From NCBI GenBank assembly GCA_017609085.1, contig JAFCEO010000002.1, positions 1 through 57,539 on the forward strand: 57,539 nt of DNA, given 5' to 3'. The position numbers were made by a program, and so were the translations under genes. This document shows, piece by piece, positions 1 to 10,797 of the stretch (its first letter is position 1; each line of letters opens with the position of its first letter). This DNA comes from Candidatus Pacearchaeota archaeon. GTDB lineage: Archaea; Nanobdellota; Nanobdellia; Pacearchaeales; GW2011-AR1. The notes beneath the pieces are model-generated. The model saw only the letters and a list, made by a program, of their open reading frames with translations, was not told where the DNA came from and ran no database searches.

Positions 1-498
<498 letters not shown>

Positions 499-610
499 AT
501 AAAAAATAAAAAAGTGCTGGAGAATGAACTAAATACTGCCTGTCTAGCCAACGTTAGAATACTAAAATTTAACAATAAATTTAAAAATCAAAACAGGCTC
601 AAAATGTTAA

Positions 611-682
611 GGGCCTGTAGTTCAGTGGTAGAATACCTCGTTTGCACCGAGGAGATCCTGGGTTCGAATCCCAGCAGGTCCA
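611..682 (+). tRNA. tRNA-Ala(TGC), in the 16S-23S spacer, no intron
   Basis: Acceptor GGGCCTG/CAGGTCC, anticodon loop TTTGCAC, T-arm GGTTCGAATCC. Confidence 0.97.
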
Positions 683-813
683 TTTTATTCTAAAAATGGA
701 CAACAAATTGCATTAAAAATCAAACAAATATCAAATAACAAATCATATTCATCAAAGATAAAATGGTGTGTTAGCTTGCTAACATATCATGCTGAGACAT
801 AGTCAATGAGGTA

Positions 814-832
814 AGCAGACAAAAGCTCTTAG
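814..832 (+). other. 5' half of 23S pre-rRNA processing stem
   Basis: agcagacaaaagctcttag is the exact reverse complement of 3670..3688. Confidence 0.85.
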
Positions 833-839
833 TCTTCCT

Positions 840-3665
840 TTGATGCTGTTAGACGGATAGCTCGGTTTGGGCTGTGAAGAAGGACGTGGCAAGCTGCGAA
901 AAGTTAGGGGGAGTCGCAAGCAGACCTTGATCCCTAAATCTCCGAATGTGTAACACTTCCTTTTTGGAAATTCCGAGAGGAAGAGCTACGCCGGGAATTG
1001 AAACATCTTAGTACCGGCAGGAAAAGAAAACAAATAGTGATGTCCTTAGTAGCAGCGAGCGAACAGGACAGAGGGCAAACCGAATCTCTCTCGAAAGAGA
1101 GTAAGAGATGTGGTGAGCATTAACTCCTAAGTAAGCGAATCGAACTTCTCTGGAAAGAGAGGCCTTAGAGGGTGATAGCCCCGTAGATGAAGCTTATATG
1201 GAGTTGCTCAAGAGAGTAGGGCCTCCCGGATTGGAGGTCTGAATATGGCAGGATTAACTGCCAACCCTAAATATAGGTCCAAGTCCGATAGCGCATTAGT
1301 ACCGCGAGGGAAAGCTGAAAAGAACTCTTGGCAGAGAGTTAAAAGACTTGAAATCTAACAGCTACAGATTGTTACTGCTCTGCTCACTTTCTAAGTGAGG
1401 GGGTTGTAACGTACGTTTTGAAAAACGGGCCAGGGAGTTTACCTAAGTGGCGAGGTTAATCTTTTAAAAGAGGAGCCGTAGCGAAAGCGAGTCTGAAAGG
1501 GCGATATAGTCACTTGGGTAAGACCCGAAGCCAAGTGATCTACTCCTGGGCAAGGTGAAGCTCCCCGAAAGGGGAGTGGAGGCCTGAACCGGTCCTGCGG
1601 GCATGCGGTCGGATGACCTGGGAGTAGGGGTGAAAAGCCACTCTAACTTGGCGATGGCTGGTTCCTGCTGAAATATGCCTAAGTATAGCCTTGTCTTGCT
1701 TGTTAGCGAGGTAAAGTACGGATAGTTTGTGCAGAGCGCTCTTGCTACGGCAAACTTTCCAACTCAGAACTTGCTAACTGCAGGACAGGAGTGAGGGGCG
1801 CCGCGTAAGGTGGTGTTCCGAGACCCGAACAAGGGAGACTATGGTTAAGGTCCCAAAATTCATGCTAAGTGTACCAAAAGGTGTCTTGAACCTGAGACAG
1901 TAGGGATGTAGGCTTAGAAGCAGCCACCATTTAAAGAAAGCGTAACAGCTCACCTATCGAGGTTCAGGGCCCTGAAAATGGACGGGGCTAAGCATGATAC
2001 CGATACCATAGGCATACTCTTTTCGAGTATTGCGGTAAGCAGGCGTCTTTTTCGCGTAGAAGCCTTTTCTAAAGAAAGGGTGGAGCGAAAAGGAATGAGA
2101 ATCCTGGCGGAAGTAAGATCAAATCTCTCTGAGAACGAGAGATGTCGTAAGGGCAAGGTTTCCTCGGCAATAACAATTAACCGAGGGTTAGTCAGCTCCT
2201 AAGTTGCACCTTAACCGAGTGCAGCGATGGGCAACAGGTTAATATTCCTGTACCGTGTAAATTCGTTTAGTGCACGATCTGCTTTCGGATAGGCGTGCTT
2301 CCGAGAGGGAGTTCATGCAGAGAAGACTGTGGATCGTAATGAGTAGAAGCAGTCGAATCTGTATGATGAATAAACGCCGATTCCAAGAGTCCATGAAAAA
2401 ATCGTGCATAGAATTTACATGGCTGTACCGAGATTCAACACAAATGCCCTAGCTGAGAAGGCTAAGACATGAAAGTTTAAACTGGTTAAGGGAATTCGGC
2501 AAATTGGCCCTTTAGCTTCGGTAGAAGGGGTGTCTATCTTTGTGTCTTGTTGAAAAATGAGACGCATTGGTAGATCTCAGTGACAAGGACGGTTCGACTG
2601 TTTACCAAAAACATAGCCGGTTGCTAACCCGAAAGGGCTTGTATAACCGGTGAGACCTGCCCAGTGGTGGTGTTTAAAACTGCTTTCCAAGGCAGCTAAG
2701 ACCCATCAAACGGCGGGCCTAATTCCTGAGGCTCTTAAGGTAGCGCAATACCCTGTCGTCTGAATGGCGACTTGCATGAATGGTTCAACGAAATCGTCAC
2801 TGTCCCTAACCAGAAACTTCCGAACTCACTGTCTGGTGAAAATGCCAGAGACGCCTAGTGGGAAGCTAAGACCTTGTGGACCTTTACTGCAACTTGTTGT
2901 TGTAGCTTTACGTGAGATACATAGAATAGGTAGGAGCTATGAAGTTAGGCTTTGGCCGAAACAGAGCAACAGTGTAATACTACCTATCTTTTGTAAAGTT
3001 ACTAACTCGCAAGAGGACAGCAGCAGGCGGGCAGTTTGGCTGGGGCGGCACCCTGGAGAAAAGATATCTCTAGGGCCCAAAGACAAGCTCATCCGGGTTG
3101 GAAATCTGGAGTAGAGTGCAAGGGCAAAAGCTTGTCTGACTGGTTTTTGAAAAGCAAAAAAACCAGGACTGAAAGGTTGGCCTAGCGAACCCACAATGAC
3201 TTTTAATAGGTCATGTGGATGACAGAAAAGGTACCCCAAGGATAACTGGCTAGTCGCGCCCGATAGTTCACATTGACGGCGCGGTTTGGTACACCGCTGT
3301 CGGCTCTTCCTATCCTGGTTGTGCATAAGCAACCAAGGGTGTCGGAGTTCACGCATTAAAAGGAATCGTTAGCTGGGTTAAGATCGTCGTGAGACAGATT
3401 GTATGATATCTACTAGGCGTGTTGTTGTCTGAGTGGAACGACCCTGTAGTACGAGAGGAACCAGGGTTGGGAGCCTCTGGTGTAGCGGTTGTTACGAGCA
3501 GGCCGCGTAGCTACGCTCCATGTGGATAAGTGCTGAAAGCATCTAAGCACGAAGCCACCCGCAAAACGAGACAACAAAGGCCCACGAAGAAGACGTGGTT
3601 GATAGAGTTGGGGTGTAAGCTTTAAGCTTCGGCGAGAAGTTCAGCCCACAACTACTAAAAGCCTC
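840..3665 (+). rRNA. rrl: 23S rRNA (boundaries approximate)
   Basis: Conserved LSU motifs (gtaacagctcacc, ggctcttaaggtagc, agtacgagaggaacc, gataactggctagtcgcgcccgatagttcacattgacggc); flanked by a perfect 19-bp inverted repeat. Confidence 0.96.
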
Positions 3666-3669
3666 ATCG

Positions 3670-3688
3670 CTAAGAGCTTTTGTCTGCT
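3670..3688 (+). other. 3' half of 23S pre-rRNA processing stem
   Basis: ctaagagcttttgtctgct, exact reverse complement of 814..832. Confidence 0.85.
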
Positions 3689-3710
3689 GAAATTCTATAT
3701 TTGATGTACA

Positions 3711-4157
3711 ATGAAAATAAAAATAAAAAAAATTGAAAAAGATGCTATCCTTCCCCATTATGCTCATGAAGGCGATGCGGGAATGGATGTTTATTCTTGT
3801 GAAGATTGTGTAATCAAGCCGGGAGAAAGAAAACTCGTTAGAACTGGCTTATGTTTTGAAATTCCAAAAGGCTATGAAATTCAAATTAGGCCGAAATCTG
3901 GACTAGCTTTAAATTACGGGATAACTGTTCTTAATACACCTGGAACGCTCGATTCTGGTTATAGAGGAGAACTGAAAATAATTTTATTTAATACTGGAAA
4001 GGAGGAATATAAAATAAAAAAAGGTCAAAAAATTTCTCAAATAGTTCTTTCAAAATATGAAGAAGCTGAAATCGAAGAAGTTTCGGAATTAAGTAACACA
4101 CGAAGAGGAGAAAACGGGTTCGGTTCTACTGGATTGGAAGCTAAAAATCAAATTTAA
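3711..4157 (+). CDS. dut: dUTP diphosphatase (trimeric dUTPase)
   Basis: Motifs DAGMDVYS, RPKSGLAL, GTLDSGYRGEL, GENGFGSTG. Confidence 0.95.
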   Translation: MKIKIKKIEKDAILPHYAHEGDAGMDVYSCEDCVIKPGERKLVRTGLCFEIPKGYEIQIRPKSGLALNYGITVLNTPGTLDSGYRGELKIILFNTGKEEYKIKKGQKISQIVLSKYEEAEIEEVSELSNTRRGENGFGSTGLEAKNQI

Positions 4158-4427
4158 TTAAAATTGAATAATAATTTTATAATCGAGAACACGAACTTTT
4201 TTTAAAAAATTCGAACATCGTGCTGATACTATCAAAAAAGAAAAAAGATTTATCGATTATTTATTGAAGGGAGAAGATTATTCCATCCACATCAGCAATA
4301 ATAGAAGCAAAAAATTTAGGAATATAAAATACTCCGAAATTAACAAAAGGCTGGAATAATTCCACTTACTCAACAATGCATCAAGATAGATCTTAATGAT
4401 AATAATAAAAAAGAGAAAGATGAAAGA

Positions 4428-4568
4428 ATGGCAAAAATAAAGGTAAAAAAACATAAAAGATGTATAAGATATCCTTCTGGTAGAATTAAAAAATGTGTTC
4501 CTGTTAAATCTCATAAAAGAAAGAAGCCAAAGAAAAGAAGTATTTGGAGAGATATCTTAGGAGCTTAA
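4428..4568 (+). CDS. Short basic protein (46 aa, MAKIKVKKHKRCIRYPSGRIKKCVPVKSHKRKKPKKRSIWRDILGA)
   Basis: Read by eye (below the ORF-track cutoff); TAA ends 1 nt before the PIN gene ATG. Confidence 0.5.
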   Translation: MAKIKVKKHKRCIRYPSGRIKKCVPVKSHKRKKPKKRSIWRDILGA

Positions 4569-4569
4569 A

Positions 4570-5178
4570 ATGCCTGATAGATTCTTTATTGATTCTTCAG
4601 TCATGGCTAATTATCTCTTGATTAAGTTATTGGCAATAGATGAAAAAATACCAAATGATAGAATAAAAGAAGAAGTATTTAAAGAAAAAATAACTCCTGG
4701 ACTTAAAAGAGCCTATTCTTCATACGAACTTATAGAAAAAATTAAAGAACTAAAAAAACCGAAAATGTTCTTTACATCTTCTTTAGCCTTATCAGAAACT
4801 ATTTCTGTTGTATATGATAATTATATTTTATCTCATATGAAAAAAGAAAGAATACCCATAAAATATTTTTTCCAATATAAAGAATATATAAGAATGCCTT
4901 CTCGTTATTTATCAAGAGTTGCAAAAGAGGCGATTTCTTTTTATTTAGAGATAAAGAATAAAATTACCTTCACAGAAGACTCTTTTATACAACTTGTAAC
5001 AGAATTAATAAGTAAGTTTAAATGTGATACACATGATTCTTTCCTATTAGGTCAAGCATGGAGAAAGAAATGTAATTATTTTGTTACAACAGATAAAAGA
5101 TTAAAAGATAAATTAAAAAAGAGAAAAAAACCTAAATTAATTTATCCACAAGAAGCACTAAATTTCCTCAAAAAATAA
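4570..5178 (+). CDS. PIN-domain protein (putative RNase)
   Basis: Acidic residues in FIDSSV, ALSETI, CDTHDSF and VTTDKRL, in PIN order. Confidence 0.8.
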   Translation: MPDRFFIDSSVMANYLLIKLLAIDEKIPNDRIKEEVFKEKITPGLKRAYSSYELIEKIKELKKPKMFFTSSLALSETISVVYDNYILSHMKKERIPIKYFFQYKEYIRMPSRYLSRVAKEAISFYLEIKNKITFTEDSFIQLVTELISKFKCDTHDSFLLGQAWRKKCNYFVTTDKRLKDKLKKRKKPKLIYPQEALNFLKK

Positions 5179-5268
5179 AACTATTATAAAAATCTATCTA
5201 CCAACCGATAACTTTACAGAACCTTAAGATAGTTACTTTTTTAAATTAAAAAATATTAACGCAGATGT

Positions 5269-5401
5269 GCGGGGATGCCGGAGTGGCCAAACGGGCAGGT
5301 TAATCTGTTTTAGATTATGCCAAACTTAAGGTCTCCGGATCCGGAAAAAAAGGAAATCCTGTGGCTTAGTGCCTGCGAAGGTTCGAATCCTTCTCCCCGC
5401 A
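5269..5401 (+). tRNA. tRNA-Leu(TAA) with two inferred introns (5300..5323 and 5331..5355)
   Basis: Acceptor GCGGGGA/TCCCCGC, T-arm GAAGGTTCGAATCCTTC, long variable arm. Removing both introns gives anticodon arm CAGGA-CTTAAGA-TCCTG and an 84-nt tRNA. Confidence 0.88.
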
Positions 5402-5452
5402 TTTAAAGGAATATTTAAATAAGTATCTTTCTTCTGTCAATAAAAGGGGAAA

Positions 5453-6613
5453 ATGAAAACTTTAAGAGATTTTAATTTTAAAAATAAAGTAGTCCTTTTA
5501 AGAGCAGATTTGAATTCCGATGTGAAAAATAGGAGAATTATTCTTTCTGAAAGAATAAAGCAAAGCGTAAAAACAATAAAGCAACTAAAAAAGAAAGGGG
5601 CCAAAGTTGTAATTGTGGCTCATCAAGGAAGACCTGGAAAGTTAGATTTTTTATCTCTGAAACAACATGGAAAGTTTTTAAATAAATTCACTAAAGTTAA
5701 GTTTGTGCCGGACATAGTTGGAAAAAAAGCGGAAAAAGAAATAAAAAAATTAAAATCTGGGGAAGCTATACTTCTTGAAAATATAAGATATGAAAAAGAT
5801 GAATTTAAACCTGAAAAAGGAAAAAAGAATAAGTTATATAGGCTGGTAGAATTGGCTGATATTTATGTCAATGATGCTTTTTCTGTTTGCCATAGAAAAC
5901 AAGCGTCAATAGTTTTATTCCCCAAATATCTTCCAAGTTTTGCAGGCCCGCTTCTTGAAAAAGAAATCAACGCCTTAAAAAAAATTGAAATAAAAAATTG
6001 CCTATATATTTTAGGGGGCGCGAAACCAAGGGACAATATTAAATTATTAAAGAATAATAAAGTGTTAGCCTGTGGTTTGTTTGGGCAATTATGTTTAATT
6101 GCAAAAGGAAAAGATTTGGGGGCGCAAAATAAATATTTACAAAAACAAATTGAAAATTTCGATAGAATTATTAAAAAACTAAAAAATAAATTAAGGAATG
6201 TTGAAACACCTCTTGATTTTGCTATTAAAAAAGGAAACAAAAGAGTCGAATTAAAGCTTGATGAATTCCCAAGTAAATATGAAATTTTTGATATCGGAAG
6301 TGAGACAATAAAAAGATATATTAATGAAATTAAAAAAGCGAAGGCAATCTATATGAAAGGTCCGGCTGGAGATTGTTCGGATAAGAAATTTGCCAAAGGG
6401 ACGTTTTCTATCTTGAAAGCAGTTTCAAACAGCAAAGGATTTTCTGTAATAGGGGGAGGACATTTATCAGACGCTATAGAATCTTCTGGAATTTCAAAAA
6501 AGAAATTTGGACACATTAGTTTATCTGGAGGCGCCCTTCTCAATTATATTGCAGGCGAAAAACTTCCTGGCATAGAAGCGTTAAATAAATCTAAAAATAG
6601 AAATTTATCCTAA
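5453..6613 (+). CDS. pgk: Phosphoglycerate kinase
   Basis: VVLLRADLNSDV, VIVAHQGRPG, LLENIRYEKDE, YVNDAFSVCHR, LGGAKPRDN. Confidence 0.96.
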   Translation: MKTLRDFNFKNKVVLLRADLNSDVKNRRIILSERIKQSVKTIKQLKKKGAKVVIVAHQGRPGKLDFLSLKQHGKFLNKFTKVKFVPDIVGKKAEKEIKKLKSGEAILLENIRYEKDEFKPEKGKKNKLYRLVELADIYVNDAFSVCHRKQASIVLFPKYLPSFAGPLLEKEINALKKIEIKNCLYILGGAKPRDNIKLLKNNKVLACGLFGQLCLIAKGKDLGAQNKYLQKQIENFDRIIKKLKNKLRNVETPLDFAIKKGNKRVELKLDEFPSKYEIFDIGSETIKRYINEIKKAKAIYMKGPAGDCSDKKFAKGTFSILKAVSNSKGFSVIGGGHLSDAIESSGISKKKFGHISLSGGALLNYIAGEKLPGIEALNKSKNRNLS

Positions 6614-6617
6614 TCAA

Positions 6618-7787
6618 TTAGCCAATTTTTAAAGGAGGGACAATTTCTTTTTCGATATTTAATTTTTCTTTTGTAATCTCTATCATTTTTTTCGATATTA
6701 ATCTATAGTCTAAATTTTTAACAACGTGCTCTCTTGCTTGTTTCCCCATTTTTTCCACTAAATCAGATTCTGTTAAAAGTTTTAAGGTATATTCTCTTAA
6801 ATCATTTATATCTGCCCGATAAGCAAAAGTTTTTGCTTCATCAAATTTCAGAATTTTTTTTGTCTTAAAACCCATCCAAGGATATACCCATTCTTCAGTC
6901 AATACCACCTCTTCTGCAGGTTCAGCTAAAAACCCTGTTTTATTATGAATTATTGTTTCTGAAGGACCCATTTTATTTATAGAAATAACAGGCTTTCCAC
7001 AAGCCATTGCCTCTACTTGAATCATCCCAAAACCTTCTAATCTCGAAGGAGCGGCATAAATATCAGCTGCGTTTAATAAATGAACCATAAATTCTTGAGT
7101 AAACTCATCGTCAATAAAAATAACTTTATCTTTTATTCCGAGTTCCTCAGCAAGTCTTATTTCTTCATTTCTCCACTCACTCGCACATTCACTAGGCCAA
7201 GATTTACAGACATATTTCCAATCTTTAAATTCTTTATCTACTTCTGCTAAAGCTTTCATCATCTCTTGAGCTCCTTTTGATGTTGTATCTCCTCCGACAG
7301 TTAGTATCATTTTCTCATTATCTTTAATATTAAACATTCTCTTTATTTCTCTTTTATAATTTTCATTTTCTAACGGCCTAAACAAATCTGTATCTATCCC
7401 TATATGCATTGGAATTATTTTCTTTACATCCACTCCGTCTCTTTTGTATATCTGTCTAACCCACTCACTTGTCGTAAACATCAAATCCAGCTTGTTAAAT
7501 TCTTCTTGATAATTTGCCACCCAACCATCTGAATTAAACCAAGGAACTGGTTTTATTCCGTATTTTAATGGTTCTTGCACAACTTCTGGAACATTCCCCC
7601 AAAATCCCACTCCAAAACAAACGTCTGGCTTAAAGTGTTTTAAATAGAATTTTTTTTGTAAACTTTCTTTAAAATGGCACGGAACCGCCTCATTCTGAGA
7701 ATTCAAAATTCCCTTATAGAGCAAGTCTCCCTGAAGACTTTGCCCGTCTGGTTCAGGAGGGTAAGCATAAAGTACCAAGCATTTCAT
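6618..7787 (-). CDS. Glycosyltransferase, group 1 (GT4-like)
   Basis: C-terminal domain ADIYAAPSRLEGFGMIQVEAMACGKPVI. Confidence 0.88.
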   Translation of the reverse strand: MKCLVLYAYPPEPDGQSLQGDLLYKGILNSQNEAVPCHFKESLQKKFYLKHFKPDVCFGVGFWGNVPEVVQEPLKYGIKPVPWFNSDGWVANYQEEFNKLDLMFTTSEWVRQIYKRDGVDVKKIIPMHIGIDTDLFRPLENENYKREIKRMFNIKDNEKMILTVGGDTTSKGAQEMMKALAEVDKEFKDWKYVCKSWPSECASEWRNEEIRLAEELGIKDKVIFIDDEFTQEFMVHLLNAADIYAAPSRLEGFGMIQVEAMACGKPVISINKMGPSETIIHNKTGFLAEPAEEVVLTEEWVYPWMGFKTKKILKFDEAKTFAYRADINDLREYTLKLLTESDLVEKMGKQAREHVVKNLDYRLISKKMIEITKEKLNIEKEIVPPLKIG

Positions 7788-8003
7788 GTTCTTCTTGGAT
7801 ATCTTGGGTTCCTATTATGTTCTGTTTTTCCGAGAGATTTATTTTTTAAACCCAGATATCTTCTAATTAACCTTTTTTTCTTAAATCAATAAATCAAATA
7901 AGTATATAAATTTATCTACATCTGAATTCAATCAAAATTTTTTCGTAAAAATAAAAAGATTTTTAATTGGAAGAATCTTCTCAAAATAAATAAAAGAGAT
8001 GAA

Positions 8004-8903
8004 ATGAAATTCGATGTTGTAACTTTCGGATCTGCGGTTGTGGATGTTTTTGTAAATACAGATGTAGCTGAAAAAAGAAATCTGATTGCTTATCCAATCG
8101 GAGAAAAAATTTTAATTAAAGATTTAAAATTTGATATTGGTGGGGGAGGAACAAATACTGCGGTTGCTTTTTCAAGACTGGGATTAAAGACAGGATGTAT
8201 ATGCAAAGTTGGAAAGGACGAACAAGGAAGAAGTATACTTAAATTATTGAAAAAAGAAAAGATTAAATTTTTAGGAAAAGAGGGGGAAGGAAAAACAGGT
8301 TACTCCATTATCCTCGATAGTAAAGAAAAAAATAGAACCATTTTAACTTACAAAGGTGTTAATGATAAAATAAGTTTAAAAGATATTAAGAAATTTAAAA
8401 CAAAATGGCTTTATCTTTCTTCTTTGTTAGGAAAAAGTTTGGAAAGTCAGAAAAGATTAGTTTATTTATTAAAAAAAAGAGGAGTAAAGATAGCTTTTAA
8501 TCCGAGCAGTTATTTAATTAAAAAAGAAAATCTGCAAAGAATATTAAAACTAACAGATATCCTAATTTTAAATAAAGAAGAGGCCAAGATGCTAACAAAA
8601 AAAAGAGAGAATCTTCTCGAAAATCTTTATGAACTAATAGCTGAAGAAGGGATAGGGATTATCACAGATAAAAATAGAAAAATTGAGGCTTATGACGGCA
8701 AGAAAAAATATTCTCTTAAGCCGAATAAAATTAAAGTTGTAGAAAGGACTGGTGCAGGAGATGCTTTTGCAGCAGGTTTTGTTGCAGGACAAATTGTTGG
8801 TAAAAGTATCGAAGAAAGTTTGAGTTTAGGACTACGAGAGAGCGAATCTGTAATAAGATATTTTGGTGCTAAAAATAACTTATTAAGAATTAAATTAAAA
8901 TGA
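8004..8903 (+). CDS. PfkB-family carbohydrate/nucleoside kinase
   Basis: FDIGGGGTNTAVAFSRLG and ERTGAGDAFAAGFVAG signatures. Confidence 0.9.
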   Translation: MKFDVVTFGSAVVDVFVNTDVAEKRNLIAYPIGEKILIKDLKFDIGGGGTNTAVAFSRLGLKTGCICKVGKDEQGRSILKLLKKEKIKFLGKEGEGKTGYSIILDSKEKNRTILTYKGVNDKISLKDIKKFKTKWLYLSSLLGKSLESQKRLVYLLKKRGVKIAFNPSSYLIKKENLQRILKLTDILILNKEEAKMLTKKRENLLENLYELIAEEGIGIITDKNRKIEAYDGKKKYSLKPNKIKVVERTGAGDAFAAGFVAGQIVGKSIEESLSLGLRESESVIRYFGAKNNLLRIKLK

Positions 8904-10003
8904 AATTTTTATTATTATATAAAAAAAAGACAGAAGAAAAGAAATATGAAGATAAATTGCTCCTCAAACCTAAAGATTTCAAACCTTCTTTAAGAGCTGT
9001 AAAAATTGACGGCATTTTTAACCCGGCAGCTATAAGGCTCCCTAATAGGGAAATAATGCTCTATGTGAGAGTCGCTGAAAGGCCAATAAGAAAAGGAAAA
9101 AGAGGATGTCCTATTATTGTTGAAAAAGATAAGTATAGATTCGAGAAAAAAACAAATTATGAAATTCTAGGACAGAAAGAGAATGTAATCTATTTAAGAG
9201 ATGGTATTTGTAGGCTATTAAATCTTTCACATTTTAGAAAAGTTATTTTACATAAAAATGGTTTTGAAATTAAAAGAATAAACCAAAGACCTGTCTTTAC
9301 TGGTTTGCCCTCTGATGGAAATTTGGGAGTTGAAGACCCAAGGATAGTCAAAATTGGAAAAAGGTATTTAATGACGTATGTTTCTGTTTCTACCGACAGT
9401 GGAGTTTCAACTTCTTTGGCAATTTCAGAAGATCTTAAGAGTTGGCATAGACAAGGAATAATTTTTAGAGAGCAAAATAAAGATGTTGTTTTATTTCCAG
9501 AAAAAATAAATGGAGAGTATGTCGCTCTGCATCGTCCAGAAGGATTTTTTTCTTTCAACAAACCATCAATATGGATATCTTACTCAAAGGATTTAATTTA
9601 CTGGGGAAGGGACAGGTGCATAGTTCATCCAAGAGATAATGGATGGGACAATGTTAGAATAGGGGCTGGACCACCTCCAATTAAAACAAAAAAAGGGTGG
9701 CTTGTAATATATCATGGCGTAGGGAAAGAATATGGGAGAAGAATTTATAGAGTCGGCTCCTTTTTGTTAGATAAGAAAAATCCTCATAAAGTTATAGCTA
9801 GAACTCCGAAAAAGAAAGCGTTCATAGAACCGGTACAACCTTATGAGAAGAAAGGATATTTAGGCAATGTTGTTTTTCCTACTGGAGCAGTACTGGACTT
9901 AAATGGCAAGGATTTATTGATTTATAGTGGAGGGGCAGATAGCATAATAAGCGTTAAAAAAATTCCTATAAATGATTTTTTAGAACATATGGAATATTAC
10001 TAA
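8900..10003 (+). CDS. GH130-like glycosidase / beta-mannoside phosphorylase family
   Basis: GVEDPRIVKIGKRYLMTYVSVST, IWISYSKDLIYWG, GWLVIYHGVGKEYGRRIYRVG. Confidence 0.8.
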   Translation: MKFLLLYKKKTEEKKYEDKLLLKPKDFKPSLRAVKIDGIFNPAAIRLPNREIMLYVRVAERPIRKGKRGCPIIVEKDKYRFEKKTNYEILGQKENVIYLRDGICRLLNLSHFRKVILHKNGFEIKRINQRPVFTGLPSDGNLGVEDPRIVKIGKRYLMTYVSVSTDSGVSTSLAISEDLKSWHRQGIIFREQNKDVVLFPEKINGEYVALHRPEGFFSFNKPSIWISYSKDLIYWGRDRCIVHPRDNGWDNVRIGAGPPPIKTKKGWLVIYHGVGKEYGRRIYRVGSFLLDKKNPHKVIARTPKKKAFIEPVQPYEKKGYLGNVVFPTGAVLDLNGKDLLIYSGGADSIISVKKIPINDFLEHMEYY

Positions 10004-10004
10004 A

Positions 10005-10775
10005 ATGAAAAGAGAGAAAATTGAACTAAACAAAATTCTAAAAAAAGGTAAAGCGTTATTTTTAGCTTATGATCAAGGAATGGAGCACGGACCTACTGAT
10101 TTTAACGATAAAAATGTAAATCCTCTCTACATTCTTGATATAGCAAAAAAGGGCAAATATACTGGAATCATTTTTCAAAAAGGAATTGTAGAAAAATACA
10201 ATGAAGAAATTAAAAAAAGCAAAGTTCCCTTGATTATAAAACTAAATGGAAAAACTAATTTATTTGAAGGTGAACCTATAGCAAGACAATTGTGTACAGT
10301 TGAGGAGGCCATTAAGTTGGGTGCTAAAGCAGTAGGTTATACTATTTACATTGGGAGCGATTACGAAGATGAAATGTTGCAGGAGTTTTCTAAAATTGAG
10401 AGAGAAGCTCATGCAGAAGGTTTGCCTGTAATTGCGTGGATTTATCCGCGTGGAAAGAGTGTAAAGAGGAAAAATAAAGCTAAACTCATGGCTTATGCTT
10501 GTCGTGTTGGCTTAGAAATAGGAGCTGACATAATTAAAATAAAATACGAAGGAACAGAAAAAGATTTAGCATGGGCTGTTAAGTCTGCTGGTAAAACAAA
10601 AGTTGTTATAGCGGGCGGAACAAAGAAGAATGAAAAAATTTTGTTAAAGCAAGTAAGAGAAATAATAAAAGCTGGATGTATTGGTTTAGCTATCGGCAGA
10701 AATGTTTGGCAGAATAAAAATCCTCTCGCTTTAACAGAGAAAATTAAAAAGGTGATTTGGAAAAATAAGATATGA
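10005..10775 (+). CDS. Archaeal class I fructose-bisphosphate aldolase (DhnA/LacD-type)
   Basis: LFLAYDQGMEHGPTDF, ADIIKIKYEG, VVIAGGTKKNE, AIGRNVWQ. Confidence 0.9.
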   Translation: MKREKIELNKILKKGKALFLAYDQGMEHGPTDFNDKNVNPLYILDIAKKGKYTGIIFQKGIVEKYNEEIKKSKVPLIIKLNGKTNLFEGEPIARQLCTVEEAIKLGAKAVGYTIYIGSDYEDEMLQEFSKIEREAHAEGLPVIAWIYPRGKSVKRKNKAKLMAYACRVGLEIGADIIKIKYEGTEKDLAWAVKSAGKTKVVIAGGTKKNEKILLKQVREIIKAGCIGLAIGRNVWQNKNPLALTEKIKKVIWKNKI

Positions 10776-10797
10776 AAAGAAAATAAAATTAAGTAAA

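Noticed and set aside
3543-3767. Minus-strand 74-aa ORF overlapping 23S 3' end and dut
   Set aside because: Overlaps rRNA and a clear dUTPase; low-complexity F/S composition typical of an antisense frame.
4158-4427. Possible degraded gene between dut and the PIN module (REHRADTIKKEKRFIDYLLKGEDYSIHISNN...)
   Set aside because: Short, no recognisable family, several stops; insufficient evidence to annotate.
5863-6543. Antisense ORFs within pgk (and similar F/S/L-rich antisense ORFs throughout, e.g. 36160..36705, 39201..39860, 45484..45696)
   Set aside because: Mirror frames of AT/AAA-rich genes; no motifs and fully inside well-supported CDSs.
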